A stretch of DNA of 64,000 bases from CAMEON01 sp045531965 (GTDB lineage Bacteria > Bacillota > Clostridia > Oscillospirales > CAG-272), in contig JAZSFA010000143.1 of the NCBI GenBank assembly GCA_045531965.1, positions 1-64,000 of the forward strand, given 5' to 3'. Shown here piece by piece: positions 32,298 to 40,212 of the stretch. Both the position numbers and the translations under genes were made by a program. The notes beneath the pieces are model-generated. The model was not told the origin of the DNA, did not search any database, and was given only the letters and a program-made list of their open reading frames with translations. Numbering within the stretch: the first letter of the stretch is position 1; each line of letters begins with the position of its first letter.

Positions 32298-34295
32298 TTA
32301 TTTTTTTGTTTTTTCCGACTCAGCGGTAGAATATTTTTCACTGGGGAGAGCGGGATCGAAGGGCGTACCGCCATCCTCATAAAATCGGCTGAAAAATTCG
32401 AGATATTGCAAGCGACAAGTATGCACGAACGCGCCCAAAATGTTGATTGCCATATTCAAACCGTGACCAATCAGCATCACAAAAATGAGCAGGATAAATC
32501 CGGGAACGGTGGGACCGCCCAAAGTTCCCAACAGGTTGAACACCTGTGCCATAACACCTGCCGCCAATCCCAAAGCCAGGATTCTGCTGTAGGAAAGCAG
32601 GTCGGAGGCATAGCTGATCAGATCATAAAGCCCCTTGAGGCCAAAAACAAACTTGGCAAAAATGTTTTTCTTTTCCCGCCCCTGGGTCAAAACGATCATC
32701 AAGACCCCCATGACCGTCACAGCCAGACCCACAGTGGAATCCACAAAGATGAGTCCGATACCGCCAAACAAGATCCAATAAGAACCAATGTCAAAGATAG
32801 CAGAAAAGATTTTTCCTTCTCGACACAGGAGATAGAATTTGACCGCCATACCGCCAAGAATGTGGATAAGACCCATAGCCAGAGAAATGATGAGGAAAGG
32901 AATGGGATTCTCCAAGGGATTGAGCGACAGAGGCTCACCATTCAAGGTCAAGGTCACGCCATTGAAGATAGGCGCGGCTGCTTTGGCAGCTTCGACACTT
33001 TCATAGCCCAAATACGATGTCATAATAGCATAGGGCAGATCTCCGAACCAACCGCCGAACACGGCACCCAGGATCACACAGGAGATCCCGCAATAACCAA
33101 ACATGGTAAACGCTCGCTTCATACCGGGAGACAGCTTAAGCAGCTTGGGTGCAAGGAAGCCACCCAACGTCAGAAGCAAACCGTATCCCACGTCAGCAAA
33201 CATCAATCCGAAAATCACGAAGTAGTAGATACTCATGACAAAGGTCGGATCATACGTGCCGTATTTGGGGTAGGAGTACATACCGACCACCCACTCGAAA
33301 TTAGAGGCATAACCGTTGTTCTTCAAAAGGACGGGCGGTTCCTCTCCTTCGACAGGATCAGTCAGATCGTAAGCGCAGTTCATATACCGTAGGGCATGCT
33401 TCACCTTGTCGGCACGCTCAGTGGGAACCCAACCCTCAAGCAATACACAACACTCGGTTGTTGCCAGCTTCTGTTTCTGCTTAATAACAGTTAGCGTGGT
33501 CATTTCCACATCATATAAGACCTGCAAATCTTCCATGAGCGGGGACAATTCGCACAATCGGTCAATGCATGCTTGTATACGGTTATCGATCTCATCCATT
33601 TTTCGCTCCGCCAACCGTGCGGCTTGTTTGGCCGTTCCCGTAATTCCTTTAAAGTTGGACTTGATGAAGCCCAATCCCGTCAGGGCACGGTTAACCGACT
33701 CCTCGTCTTCTTTATGAAGAAGGATGGCGGCATAAAAGCCTACTTTATCGCGGTAGATTTCTTCCACTCCGGCATGAAGATCTGCCAAAGCTTCCTCAAC
33801 TGTCGCCATGCGGACAGCAGTCGGAAACGCGCCCAACCAAAGTAGGGATGTATCTGTTGCTTCGGTTTCCAAGGGAAGATCATAGGACAGCCACGGACAA
33901 AGCATCGCAATCTTTGCTGCCTGACGGTTGTCCTCGTTGTAGCACTCCGTCATGGTGTCGCGCAGTTCCAGCACCTCATCCACCACCGCCCACGCAGCAT
34001 GGTAACTACCTGTTTTTCGAAACAGCCCGGTGCTGGTATTGATGGGCTTGTTCCTCCAAGGACTTTTTTCAACCGTATATCGATCCAAAACAGGAATCGC
34101 CTCAGAAATGCTTGCCACTCGCTTTTCGGCTTCTACACGAGCCGTGTCACAATCATTGCGGTAGAGCATTCCTTCCTCGTCAAGCGACATGGTACTGACC
34201 TCTACGCATTTCAGTTTCATAAGGCGGCGGACAAGCGTGTCTGCATCGGTTTTGGGCGTCAAAACGGTCAACCGTTTCATTGTACTTATTGACAT
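32298..34295 (-). CDS. ntpI: V-type ATPase membrane subunit I (a subunit)
   Basis: The 665-residue stator subunit provides the ion path next to the proteolipid ring. The first half (to about 330) is cytoplasmic and helical; the second half has seven or eight membrane helices. Family motifs are MSIYYFVIFGLMFADVGYG, the GDLPYA turn, SDLLSYSRILALGLA with the essential arginine, and HGLNMAINILGAFVHTCRLQYLEFF near the end (each given in part). Its start overlaps the small NtpF-like gene by 10 bp, and ntpK follows at 31 bp. Confidence 0.96.
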   Translation of the reverse strand: MSISTMKRLTVLTPKTDADTLVRRLMKLKCVEVSTMSLDEEGMLYRNDCDTARVEAEKRVASISEAIPVLDRYTVEKSPWRNKPINTSTGLFRKTGSYHAAWAVVDEVLELRDTMTECYNEDNRQAAKIAMLCPWLSYDLPLETEATDTSLLWLGAFPTAVRMATVEEALADLHAGVEEIYRDKVGFYAAILLHKEDEESVNRALTGLGFIKSNFKGITGTAKQAARLAERKMDEIDNRIQACIDRLCELSPLMEDLQVLYDVEMTTLTVIKQKQKLATTECCVLLEGWVPTERADKVKHALRYMNCAYDLTDPVEGEEPPVLLKNNGYASNFEWVVGMYSYPKYGTYDPTFVMSIYYFVIFGLMFADVGYGLLLTLGGFLAPKLLKLSPGMKRAFTMFGYCGISCVILGAVFGGWFGDLPYAIMTSYLGYESVEAAKAAAPIFNGVTLTLNGEPLSLNPLENPIPFLIISLAMGLIHILGGMAVKFYLLCREGKIFSAIFDIGSYWILFGGIGLIFVDSTVGLAVTVMGVLMIVLTQGREKKNIFAKFVFGLKGLYDLISYASDLLSYSRILALGLAAGVMAQVFNLLGTLGGPTVPGFILLIFVMLIGHGLNMAINILGAFVHTCRLQYLEFFSRFYEDGGTPFDPALPSEKYSTAESEKTKK

Positions 34296-34624
34296 GAATC
34301 AAACATCTCCCATACGATGAGCTTGACCGCCTCGCGCATACGATTACGCGCTTCGGTCTCCATAATCACAACATCTTCTGCCGCTTCCTTCCGGCTCTGC
34401 TCGATCAACAGCTCAGCTCTTTTTCTCACGGTTTCGAGCTTGGCCTTGAGGGCTTCATCAGCGGCATTGATGGCTTTTTCTTCTTGCTGGATACACGCCT
34501 TTTCGTTTTGCTCGATCCTGGCAGCAGCCGTTTCTTCAGCTTTTTGTTTGATCGCCAAAGCTTCTGCTTCTGCCTCTCGGATGCGCGTCATGGCTTCTTT
34601 TGACAAGATTTCACCTTCCTTCAT
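34286..34624 (-). CDS. ntpF: V-type ATPase small peripheral-stalk subunit (G/H, NtpF-like)
   Basis: A 112-residue, highly charged coiled coil (REAEAEALAIKQKAEE, KAEL-type heptads) that fits the partner of subunit E. Sequence similarity in this family is low, so the assignment rests on length, coiled coil and position as first gene before ntpI, as in the E. hirae operon. GGAAGG lies close to the ATG. The stop overlaps the ntpI start by 10 bp. Confidence 0.82.
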   Translation of the reverse strand: MKEGEILSKEAMTRIREAEAEALAIKQKAEETAAARIEQNEKACIQQEEKAINAADEALKAKLETVRKRAELLIEQSRKEAAEDVVIMETEARNRMREAVKLIVWEMFDSCQ

Positions 34625-34777
34625 TTTCGATTCCGGGAAAAAACCTTCCCAATCGGAAACACAAAGTTGCCGTATAGGTCGCGCTTTTTGTTACAAAATG
34701 TCGCGATTTGCTGATTTTCATCATTTAATGACCGCATGACACGGATCATTGAATATTCCGGCAATCTCTTACATTAT

Positions 34778-34806
34778 ATTCTACCACAGAACCCATAAAT
34801 TTTCAA
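34778..34806 (-). promoter_or_regulatory. Promoter of the V-ATPase operon
   Basis: TTGAAA, 17 bases, TAGAAT on the minus strand, followed by an overlapping TATAAT. The leader to the first start codon is about 150 bases long and holds no hairpin that I can recognise as a riboswitch or terminator. Confidence 0.68.
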
Positions 34807-34824
34807 TAGTTTTTCATAACTTTT

Positions 34825-35310
34825 TTAAGTTTTTGAAGGATTTCGGCAAAGGATGACACCCTCAGGAAATTTCCACATATGCCGCAGTATTTTTTCCTCT
34901 GTCATTCCTTTGATACCCCCATAGCCCCGGCTTCGGGTAACCGTTACGCAAAGGCAGTCCGGCTTTTCATAAGAGACCGACATCGTCGCTATCAGCACAT
35001 GGCGCAAGAAGGTATGTCTTTCATGGTAAGGCACGCCAAGAAATTGCATTTCAAGTTCTCTTCCCTCGCGTAATATACCGGCATCCACAAAGACCCGTGC
35101 CGCTTCAGCATAGCAAGTGTTGAAACGATCGACAGCATCAGATGTTGCGATCAGATCAGCCGTTTCCGCATCCTCTTCGGAAATGAGATACGGATAAAGC
35201 GCTTTCACTGTAAGAATCAATCTCCCCTCAACCCTTAACTTCCGACAAAGAGCGTTTTCCTTTACAGCCCAAAAAGAAGTTTCACTGCTTTTGATATGCT
35301 GAGCAGACAT
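34825..35310 (-). CDS. Soluble protein of unknown function
   Basis: A 161-residue protein without signal peptide or membrane helix. It has an antiparallel-strand look in the middle (RLILTVKALYPYLI; CLCVTVTRSRGYGG) and a conserved-looking FNTCYAEAARVFVDAG helix. The pattern recalls RsiV-type (DUF3298-like) folds but I cannot support that claim. GGAGG lies seven bases before the ATG at 35308-35310, so the 26 extra in-frame codons upstream are rejected. It is downstream of plsC on the same strand, separated from it by a terminator. Confidence 0.7.
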   Translation of the reverse strand: MSAQHIKSSETSFWAVKENALCRKLRVEGRLILTVKALYPYLISEEDAETADLIATSDAVDRFNTCYAEAARVFVDAGILREGRELEMQFLGVPYHERHTFLRHVLIATMSVSYEKPDCLCVTVTRSRGYGGIKGMTEEKILRHMWKFPEGVILCRNPSKT

Positions 35311-35383
35311 GATCGCACCTCCTCTGGCAAGATAAATCTGAACCAACCATCTTATCTCATCATATGCCCTCAAAAAGCAAAAA

Positions 35384-35405
35384 AGCACCGAGACAGCTCG
35401 ATGCT
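35384..35405 (-). terminator. Terminator after plsC
   Basis: AGCATCGAG and CTCGGTGCT pair with one wobble position around a CTGT loop; six T follow on the minus strand. The hairpin begins 2 bp after the stop codon. Confidence 0.8.
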
Positions 35406-35406
35406 T

Positions 35407-36186
35407 TCATGCGTGTTTTGCCATGAGGTTTTCGTCAGTCGGTTTTGATTTCGAAGGAGGGAAAACGTCCTCTCCCGTTCTCTCCTTGATTTTTTCACCA
35501 ATCATCTTTTGCACCAGCCCCGCCAATTCAACCGAGGTCATATGCTGATAAACCTCATAAGGAATGGGGCGAAGGAAATGAACTTCGCAATGTACCTTTT
35601 TCAGAGAATTTGGACCGAAAGTCTTCCAAAAGTCCACCAATGCTACAGGCACGATGGGTGCCTGAGAACGAAATACCGTGCGGAAGCATCCGCCATGGAA
35701 TTCCCCCATGACGTTGGTTTGCCCCTTGGCATAGCCGCCTTCGGGGAAAATAAGATAAGCCTTCCCGCCTGCTACCTCCTCGGATATTTCGCGGAAGCAG
35801 ACCACTTGTTGACGGATGTTCTTTTTGTCTAAACGTTTGCCTCGCACCAAAGCCACGTATTCATTGGCAAGCGGCATTTTTGACCGTTGCAGATCCATCA
35901 GAACGCGACAGGGACGCGGTAACGCTTCCATGATACCCAATGCATCAAATTTGCTTTGGTGATTGGGAAAGAGAACAAATCCACTTTCGGAGGGAATATG
36001 TTCGACACCATACACCGTGGTGGTAATACGGGAGGTTTTTGCCACCTTTCGGATCATGATTTTAGCGAGTTCATGACAGTCTTCTTCCGAATACTTCTCA
36101 GGATGGCGCGCATATTTTCTCATTTTGGGGACAAAATACATAATGGAGCCAAGACGCATAATGACCACGTAAATCAACCGAAGCAT
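35407..36186 (-). CDS. plsC: 1-acyl-sn-glycerol-3-phosphate acyltransferase
   Basis: The 259-residue protein carries the two acyltransferase boxes: NHQSKFD (catalytic H76 and D81) and FPEGGYAKG (about residues 145-153), the latter a variant of FPEGTRS. It makes phosphatidic acid at the cytoplasmic face of the membrane; a hydrophobic N-terminal segment (residues 1-20) may tether it. The C-terminus is basic and lacks a second domain. GGAGG lies upstream of the ATG. It is a single gene with its own terminator. Related boxes occur in other lysophospholipid acyltransferases, so substrate preference is open. Confidence 0.88.
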   Translation of the reverse strand: MLRLIYVVIMRLGSIMYFVPKMRKYARHPEKYSEEDCHELAKIMIRKVAKTSRITTTVYGVEHIPSESGFVLFPNHQSKFDALGIMEALPRPCRVLMDLQRSKMPLANEYVALVRGKRLDKKNIRQQVVCFREISEEVAGGKAYLIFPEGGYAKGQTNVMGEFHGGCFRTVFRSQAPIVPVALVDFWKTFGPNSLKKVHCEVHFLRPIPYEVYQHMTSVELAGLVQKMIGEKIKERTGEDVFPPSKSKPTDENLMAKHA

Positions 36187-36305
36187 GAGAGTTCCTCCTT
36201 TCTTCCGCCAAATTGTCCGATAGAAGATACTATACCACTTTTTTGTTAACCAAATGTAAACAAAAACGATTTATTTTGTTTTTCTTCGCAACTTTTTGTA
36301 GTAAA

Positions 36306-36337
36306 AATTCCCCCGATGCCGTGGCATCGGGGGAATT
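36306..36337 (-). terminator. Terminator of the secreted protein gene at 36364
   Basis: AATTCCCCCGATGCC and GGCATCGGGGGAATT form a 15-base perfect inverted repeat with a tight loop; T5 follows on the minus strand. Confidence 0.88.
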
Positions 36338-36363
36338 ATCAGCTATATCAAAGATAAGCTAAA

Positions 36364-38007
36364 TCAGTCCTTCTTCTTGAGAACGACAGCAGCAGCAGCG
36401 GCAGCCATCAGAACAGCAGCAGAACCGATAACGGAAGCGCAACCGCCTTCTTCAGCCTGAGTACCAGCCTCAGTCTTAGCCTCACCGTTGGTGCCGGCCT
36501 CGGGAGCATTGGTAGCATCCTCGGTGGTAGGAGCCTCGGTGGGTTCCTCGGTCTCGGGTGCCTGGGTAGGAGCCTCGGTGGGTTCCTCGGTAGCAGCTTC
36601 GCCCAAACTAATGGACTCTGCGTATGCATCCTGGTAAGCGTATGCTTCCTCTACGGAGCGGAAGATACCTGCATAGTGCATGAAGAAGTAGTCCTCCTCA
36701 GCATCGCCGCTGAGGTACAGGTCAGCGTAGTCGAAACGCAGGCTGTGGATACGACCGGTCCAACCGTCAGCAAAAGCTTCCTCGTCCAGCAGAGCCTTCA
36801 TATCGATTACGATGAAGGTATACTCTTCATCATCACCCCAGTACTTAGCACCTTCATCATAGATGGAGTAGTTCAGAATGTGAACGTTATCTGCGGTCAT
36901 GTTCTGACCAGCGCAGTAACGGAGCGTACCGGACATGAACAGTTCATTGGGGTCATGAACGAAAATACCGATAACAGGGAAATCAGAAGCCTCGTAGGAG
37001 AGGGAGTTTCTGATGCTCCAAAGGTGGTAGCCGACAGTAGTTTCGGGCAGAATCTTGTAGGAATTATCGCCCTGTGCCTCCAGTGCCATACCGGAAGTAC
37101 CGATAGAACCGGAGTGGCAAAGCTCTCTTGCGTCAAAAATCAGGCAAGGCTGGTTGGTCTCGATCTCATTGGAATCAGCGATGGGAGCCTTAACGTTGAT
37201 GTTCTCCTCGGGGAGCTTGGAGTCGGAACCAACAGGAGTTTCAGCATCTTCCTTGGAAGTACCGAACTTCAGAAGGGTAGCTTCCAGCTTGGTGCCGGGA
37301 GTACCGGCGTGGAAAGACACACCAATATAGAACTCACCATTGGGATCCAGCTCGTTGAGCTTTGCGGTGATATCAGCAGAACCTGCAACAGCAACACCGC
37401 AGATAGAAACGGTGTAGTTGGTGCCGTCGTAAGCAACCTCAAAGGTGTAGATTTCCTTGCCGTTCTCGTCGAGTTCGGGAGTGATGGTAACGTCGCCCTT
37501 GTGAGCGAAGCCGGAAGCACCGTCGGAGCAAACAAAGCTCTGAGCGGAGCCGGCACCGCCGGCACCGGGGGTACGAGTCAGATCCAGCCAACCCTGACCG
37601 TATCCATCGGTGGTGTTACCGGGAGCGATCTTCTGGCTGTCCCAAATGCTGAATGCGATCCAGTGGTCGTCGGTACCCTTGGGACCGCCGTAAGCATACT
37701 CGTCAACGCGCAGTTCCATGTAAACGCCATCCTGAATGGAGATCTTCTCCTTAGACTGGATGGTACCCCAGGGAGTAATATCGGTGTAGTCAGCAGAAAT
37801 CATGTGGAAACCCTCATCGGTGTACTCATAACCGGGAGCGGGGGTATAAGACTCCTCTTCTCCGGGTTCGGGCTCCTTGTAACCGCCGGCATTACGCCAA
37901 GTGGTCCAGTCGCCTTCCACGTCTGCTGCAGAAGTGGTGATTGCCATTACGGGGATCATAGAAACGATCATCATAGCGGCAATGATCAGTGCAAGCACTT
38001 TTTTCAT
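36364..38007 (-). CDS. Secreted cell-surface protein, paralogue A
   Basis: A 547-residue exported protein. Residues 1-28 form a signal peptide ending ITTSAA. The body has two beta-rich modules: about 30-270, with a DWTTWRN start and LamG/concanavalin-like strands (YTFEVAYDGTNYTVSICGV), and about 300-470, rich in aromatic strands. A Thr/Glu/Pro linker follows and the end is GGCASVIGSAAVLMAAAAAA then LKKKD, a tail shared by many secreted proteins of gut Clostridia that resembles a sorting or anchoring signal. The ATG at 38005-38007 has AGGAG upstream; a frame open 26 codons earlier is rejected. It is colinear with the upstream paralogue B. No catalytic motif is recognised; glycan binding is an inference. 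Confidence 0.8.
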   Translation of the reverse strand: MKKVLALIIAAMMIVSMIPVMAITTSAADVEGDWTTWRNAGGYKEPEPGEEESYTPAPGYEYTDEGFHMISADYTDITPWGTIQSKEKISIQDGVYMELRVDEYAYGGPKGTDDHWIAFSIWDSQKIAPGNTTDGYGQGWLDLTRTPGAGGAGSAQSFVCSDGASGFAHKGDVTITPELDENGKEIYTFEVAYDGTNYTVSICGVAVAGSADITAKLNELDPNGEFYIGVSFHAGTPGTKLEATLLKFGTSKEDAETPVGSDSKLPEENINVKAPIADSNEIETNQPCLIFDARELCHSGSIGTSGMALEAQGDNSYKILPETTVGYHLWSIRNSLSYEASDFPVIGIFVHDPNELFMSGTLRYCAGQNMTADNVHILNYSIYDEGAKYWGDDEEYTFIVIDMKALLDEEAFADGWTGRIHSLRFDYADLYLSGDAEEDYFFMHYAGIFRSVEEAYAYQDAYAESISLGEAATEEPTEAPTQAPETEEPTEAPTTEDATNAPEAGTNGEAKTEAGTQAEEGGCASVIGSAAVLMAAAAAAVVLKKKD

Positions 38008-38071
38008 GGTGTTTCTCTCCTTTTTTAAATAAAAAATTGCGACCGCCTTTCGGGAGGTCATTCGCGATTTA

Positions 38072-38100
38072 ATTATACCACACAATTATTTAATTGTAAA
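38072..38100 (-). promoter_or_regulatory. Promoter of paralogue A
   Basis: TTTACA, 17 bases, TATAAT on the minus strand, 65 bases before the start. The leader includes a small hairpin with GACC and GGTC arms (38041-38058), echoed in the leader of paralogue B. Confidence 0.75.
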
Positions 38101-38228
38101 TCGTCTATATTATACAAATTTTTCAGAAGAATACAGGCATTTTAACCAACAAATTACAGGAGTTCACACGTTTTTCATCTGTTATCCATGCGAAGATCAA
38201 AACTCTTTTTCCTCCGGAAAATAAGGAA

Positions 38229-38256
38229 AAGCTCCTCCGCCAAAGCGGAGGAGCTT
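38229..38256. terminator. Terminator after paralogue B and its orphan tail
   Basis: AAGCTCCTCCGC and GCGGAGGAGCTT pair perfectly across a 4-base loop. T-rich sequence on the minus side supports termination of the paralogue B transcript. Confidence 0.88.
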
Positions 38257-38261
38257 AAAAA

Positions 38262-38360
38262 TCATCGTGTCCTTCTCTTTTTCAGAACGACAGCTGCCAA
38301 GGAGGCAACAATCAAAACCGAAACAGAGCTGATCACGGAAGCACAACCTGCGACAGCCAT
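38262..38360 (-). pseudogene. Orphan copy of the C-terminal anchor (32 codons)
   Basis: An ATG overlapping the paralogue B stop (TGATG) opens a 32-residue frame that reads MAVAGCASVISS, a hydrophobic stretch, then AAVVLKKRRTR. This is a diverged copy of the GGCASVIG...LKKK end of paralogues A and B, without the rest of the protein. It is most simply the leftover 3' end of a gene whose body was replaced by recombination with a paralogue, since the terminator sits right behind it. Translation by coupling at TGATG is possible. Confidence 0.7.
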
Positions 38361-39991
38361 CAGTTCTTCTTCTTGAGAATAATAGCGGCAGCGGCGGCAG
38401 CCATAAGAACAGCAGCAGAACCGATGACGGAAGCGCAACCGCCTTCATCAGCGTTGGTTGCAGCCTCGGTCTTAGCCTCGCTGTTGGTACCTGCCTCAGG
38501 AGCGTTGGTAGCTTCCTCTGTAGGATCTTCAGTAGGTGCTTCGGTGGGTGCTTCGGTGGGCTCCTCGGTCACAGGCTCACCCAAGTTGAGCTTCTCGGCG
38601 TAAGCATCCTGGTAAGCGTATGCTTCCTCAACAGAGCGGAAAATACCTGCGTAGTGGAAGGTGAAGTAGTCGGTCTCAGGATCAACGGGCTCGTTGAGAT
38701 ACAGCTCTCTGAAGTCAAAGCGCACGTTGTTGATACGACCGGACCAGCCATCTGCAAAGCCTTCCTCGCCCAGCATTTCCCTCAAATCAATGACCACGAA
38801 GACGTACTCACCGTCTTCGCCCCACTGCTTGTTAGCCTCATCATAAATAGAATAAGTCAGCATAACGTTGGCGCCTGCGGACATATTCTTGCCTGCGCAG
38901 TAGTAAATTTCCGTAGAACCAAGGATCTCGTTGGGGTCGTGCATAAAGAAGCCGATGACAGGGAAATCGGACGCCTCGTAAGAGAGAGAGTTTCTTATGC
39001 TCCATGTAAAGTAGCCGGTAGCAACTGCGGGCTCAACCTTGAAAGAGTTATCACCCTGAGCGGACATGTCCAAACCGGAAGCAGCAACCTCGCCGGCATA
39101 GGAGGTACCAGTGGCATCGAACAGCAGGCAAGGCATATTGGTCGCGATCTCATTAGAATCAGCAATGGGTGCCTTCACGTTGATGTTTTCTTCAGGGAGC
39201 GCGGAGTCGGAACCGACGGGCTTCTCGGCATTTTCCTTAGAGGTGCCGAACTTCAGCATGGTAGCTTCAAGGGGAGCATCGGCAACGGCTGCGTGGAAGG
39301 AAACGCCGACATAGAATTCGCCGTTGGGATCCAGCGCGTCGAGGTGCTTGGTGATGTTTTCACAACCGCTGACGACAACGCCGCAGATAGAAATAGTGTA
39401 GTTGGAACCGTCGTAAGCGACCTCAAAGGTATAGATCTCCTTGCCATTCTCGTCCGTCGTAGGAGTAATGGAAAGGTCGGGAGCCTGGTGCTCAAATTTT
39501 CCTGTACCTTCGCCGACGACAAAGCTCTGCATAGGACCTGTCCCGCCGTTACCGGGGGTACGGCAAAGGCTCTGCCATCCCTGACCGTAGCCGTCTGTGG
39601 TGTTACCGGGCGCGACCTTCTGACTATCCATCAGGCTGAAGCAGATCCAGTGGTCTGCGCCGGCTGCGCCGCCGTAAGGATACTGGTCGACACGAAGCTC
39701 CATGTAAACACCGTCCTGGATAGAGACCTTCTCCTTGGACTGGATGGTACCGGAGGGGGTGATGCCCGTGTAGTCAGCGGAGGTCATGTGGAAGCCCTCC
39801 TCGTTATACTCAAAGCCGGGGGCAGGGGCATAGGAAGGCTCCTCGCCGGGCTCGGGCTCTTTGTAGCCGTCGGAAAAACGATAGGTGGTCCAATCGCCTT
39901 CTACGTCAGCAGCGGAGGTGGTGATTGCCATTACAGGGATCATAGAAACGATCATCATAGCGGCAACAATCAGTGCAAGCACTTTTTTCAT
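38360..39991 (-). CDS. Secreted cell-surface protein, paralogue B
   Basis: A 543-residue paralogue of the protein at 36364-38007, with the same signal peptide (MKKVLALIVAAMMIVSMIP, then ITTSAA), the same DWTTYRF start, two beta-rich modules, a TEAPTEAPTE linker and the GGCASVIGSAAV...LKKKN tail. Differences are spread over the whole length, so the duplication is not recent except at the 5' and 3' ends, which are nearly the same. GGAG precedes the ATG. No enzyme motif is seen. The two genes have separate promoters of the same form. Confidence 0.8.
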   Translation of the reverse strand: MKKVLALIVAAMMIVSMIPVMAITTSAADVEGDWTTYRFSDGYKEPEPGEEPSYAPAPGFEYNEEGFHMTSADYTGITPSGTIQSKEKVSIQDGVYMELRVDQYPYGGAAGADHWICFSLMDSQKVAPGNTTDGYGQGWQSLCRTPGNGGTGPMQSFVVGEGTGKFEHQAPDLSITPTTDENGKEIYTFEVAYDGSNYTISICGVVVSGCENITKHLDALDPNGEFYVGVSFHAAVADAPLEATMLKFGTSKENAEKPVGSDSALPEENINVKAPIADSNEIATNMPCLLFDATGTSYAGEVAASGLDMSAQGDNSFKVEPAVATGYFTWSIRNSLSYEASDFPVIGFFMHDPNEILGSTEIYYCAGKNMSAGANVMLTYSIYDEANKQWGEDGEYVFVVIDLREMLGEEGFADGWSGRINNVRFDFRELYLNEPVDPETDYFTFHYAGIFRSVEEAYAYQDAYAEKLNLGEPVTEEPTEAPTEAPTEDPTEEATNAPEAGTNSEAKTEAATNADEGGCASVIGSAAVLMAAAAAAIILKKKN

Positions 39992-40050
39992 AACGTTTTT
40001 CTCCTTTTTAGAATAAATTGTGATCGCCAGAAGACGGTCATCTTGATGTC

Positions 40051-40079
40051 ATTATAGCATACCCTCAGCAAAATGTAAA
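40051..40079 (-). promoter_or_regulatory. Promoter of paralogue B
   Basis: TTTACA, 17 bases, TATAAT on the minus strand, 60 bases before the start; same -35 and -10 hexamers as the promoter of paralogue A. Confidence 0.78.
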
Positions 40080-40180
40080 GGGTACAAAATGCACAAATTT
40101 TAAACAAAGCCCCGAATGAGTCATATTATATAATTTTTCGAAAAAATGCCCAAAGCTACCGGCCTTTTTTATTCAAAAAC

Positions 40181-40204
40181 AAAGGGCATCCGAAGATGCC
40201 CTTT
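40181..40204 (-). terminator. Terminator of the GH2 gene at 40213
   Basis: AAAGGGCATC and GATGCCCTTT pair around a TTCG tetraloop on the minus strand, followed by GTTTTTG. Confidence 0.88.
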
Positions 40205-40212
40205 GCGAAAGA

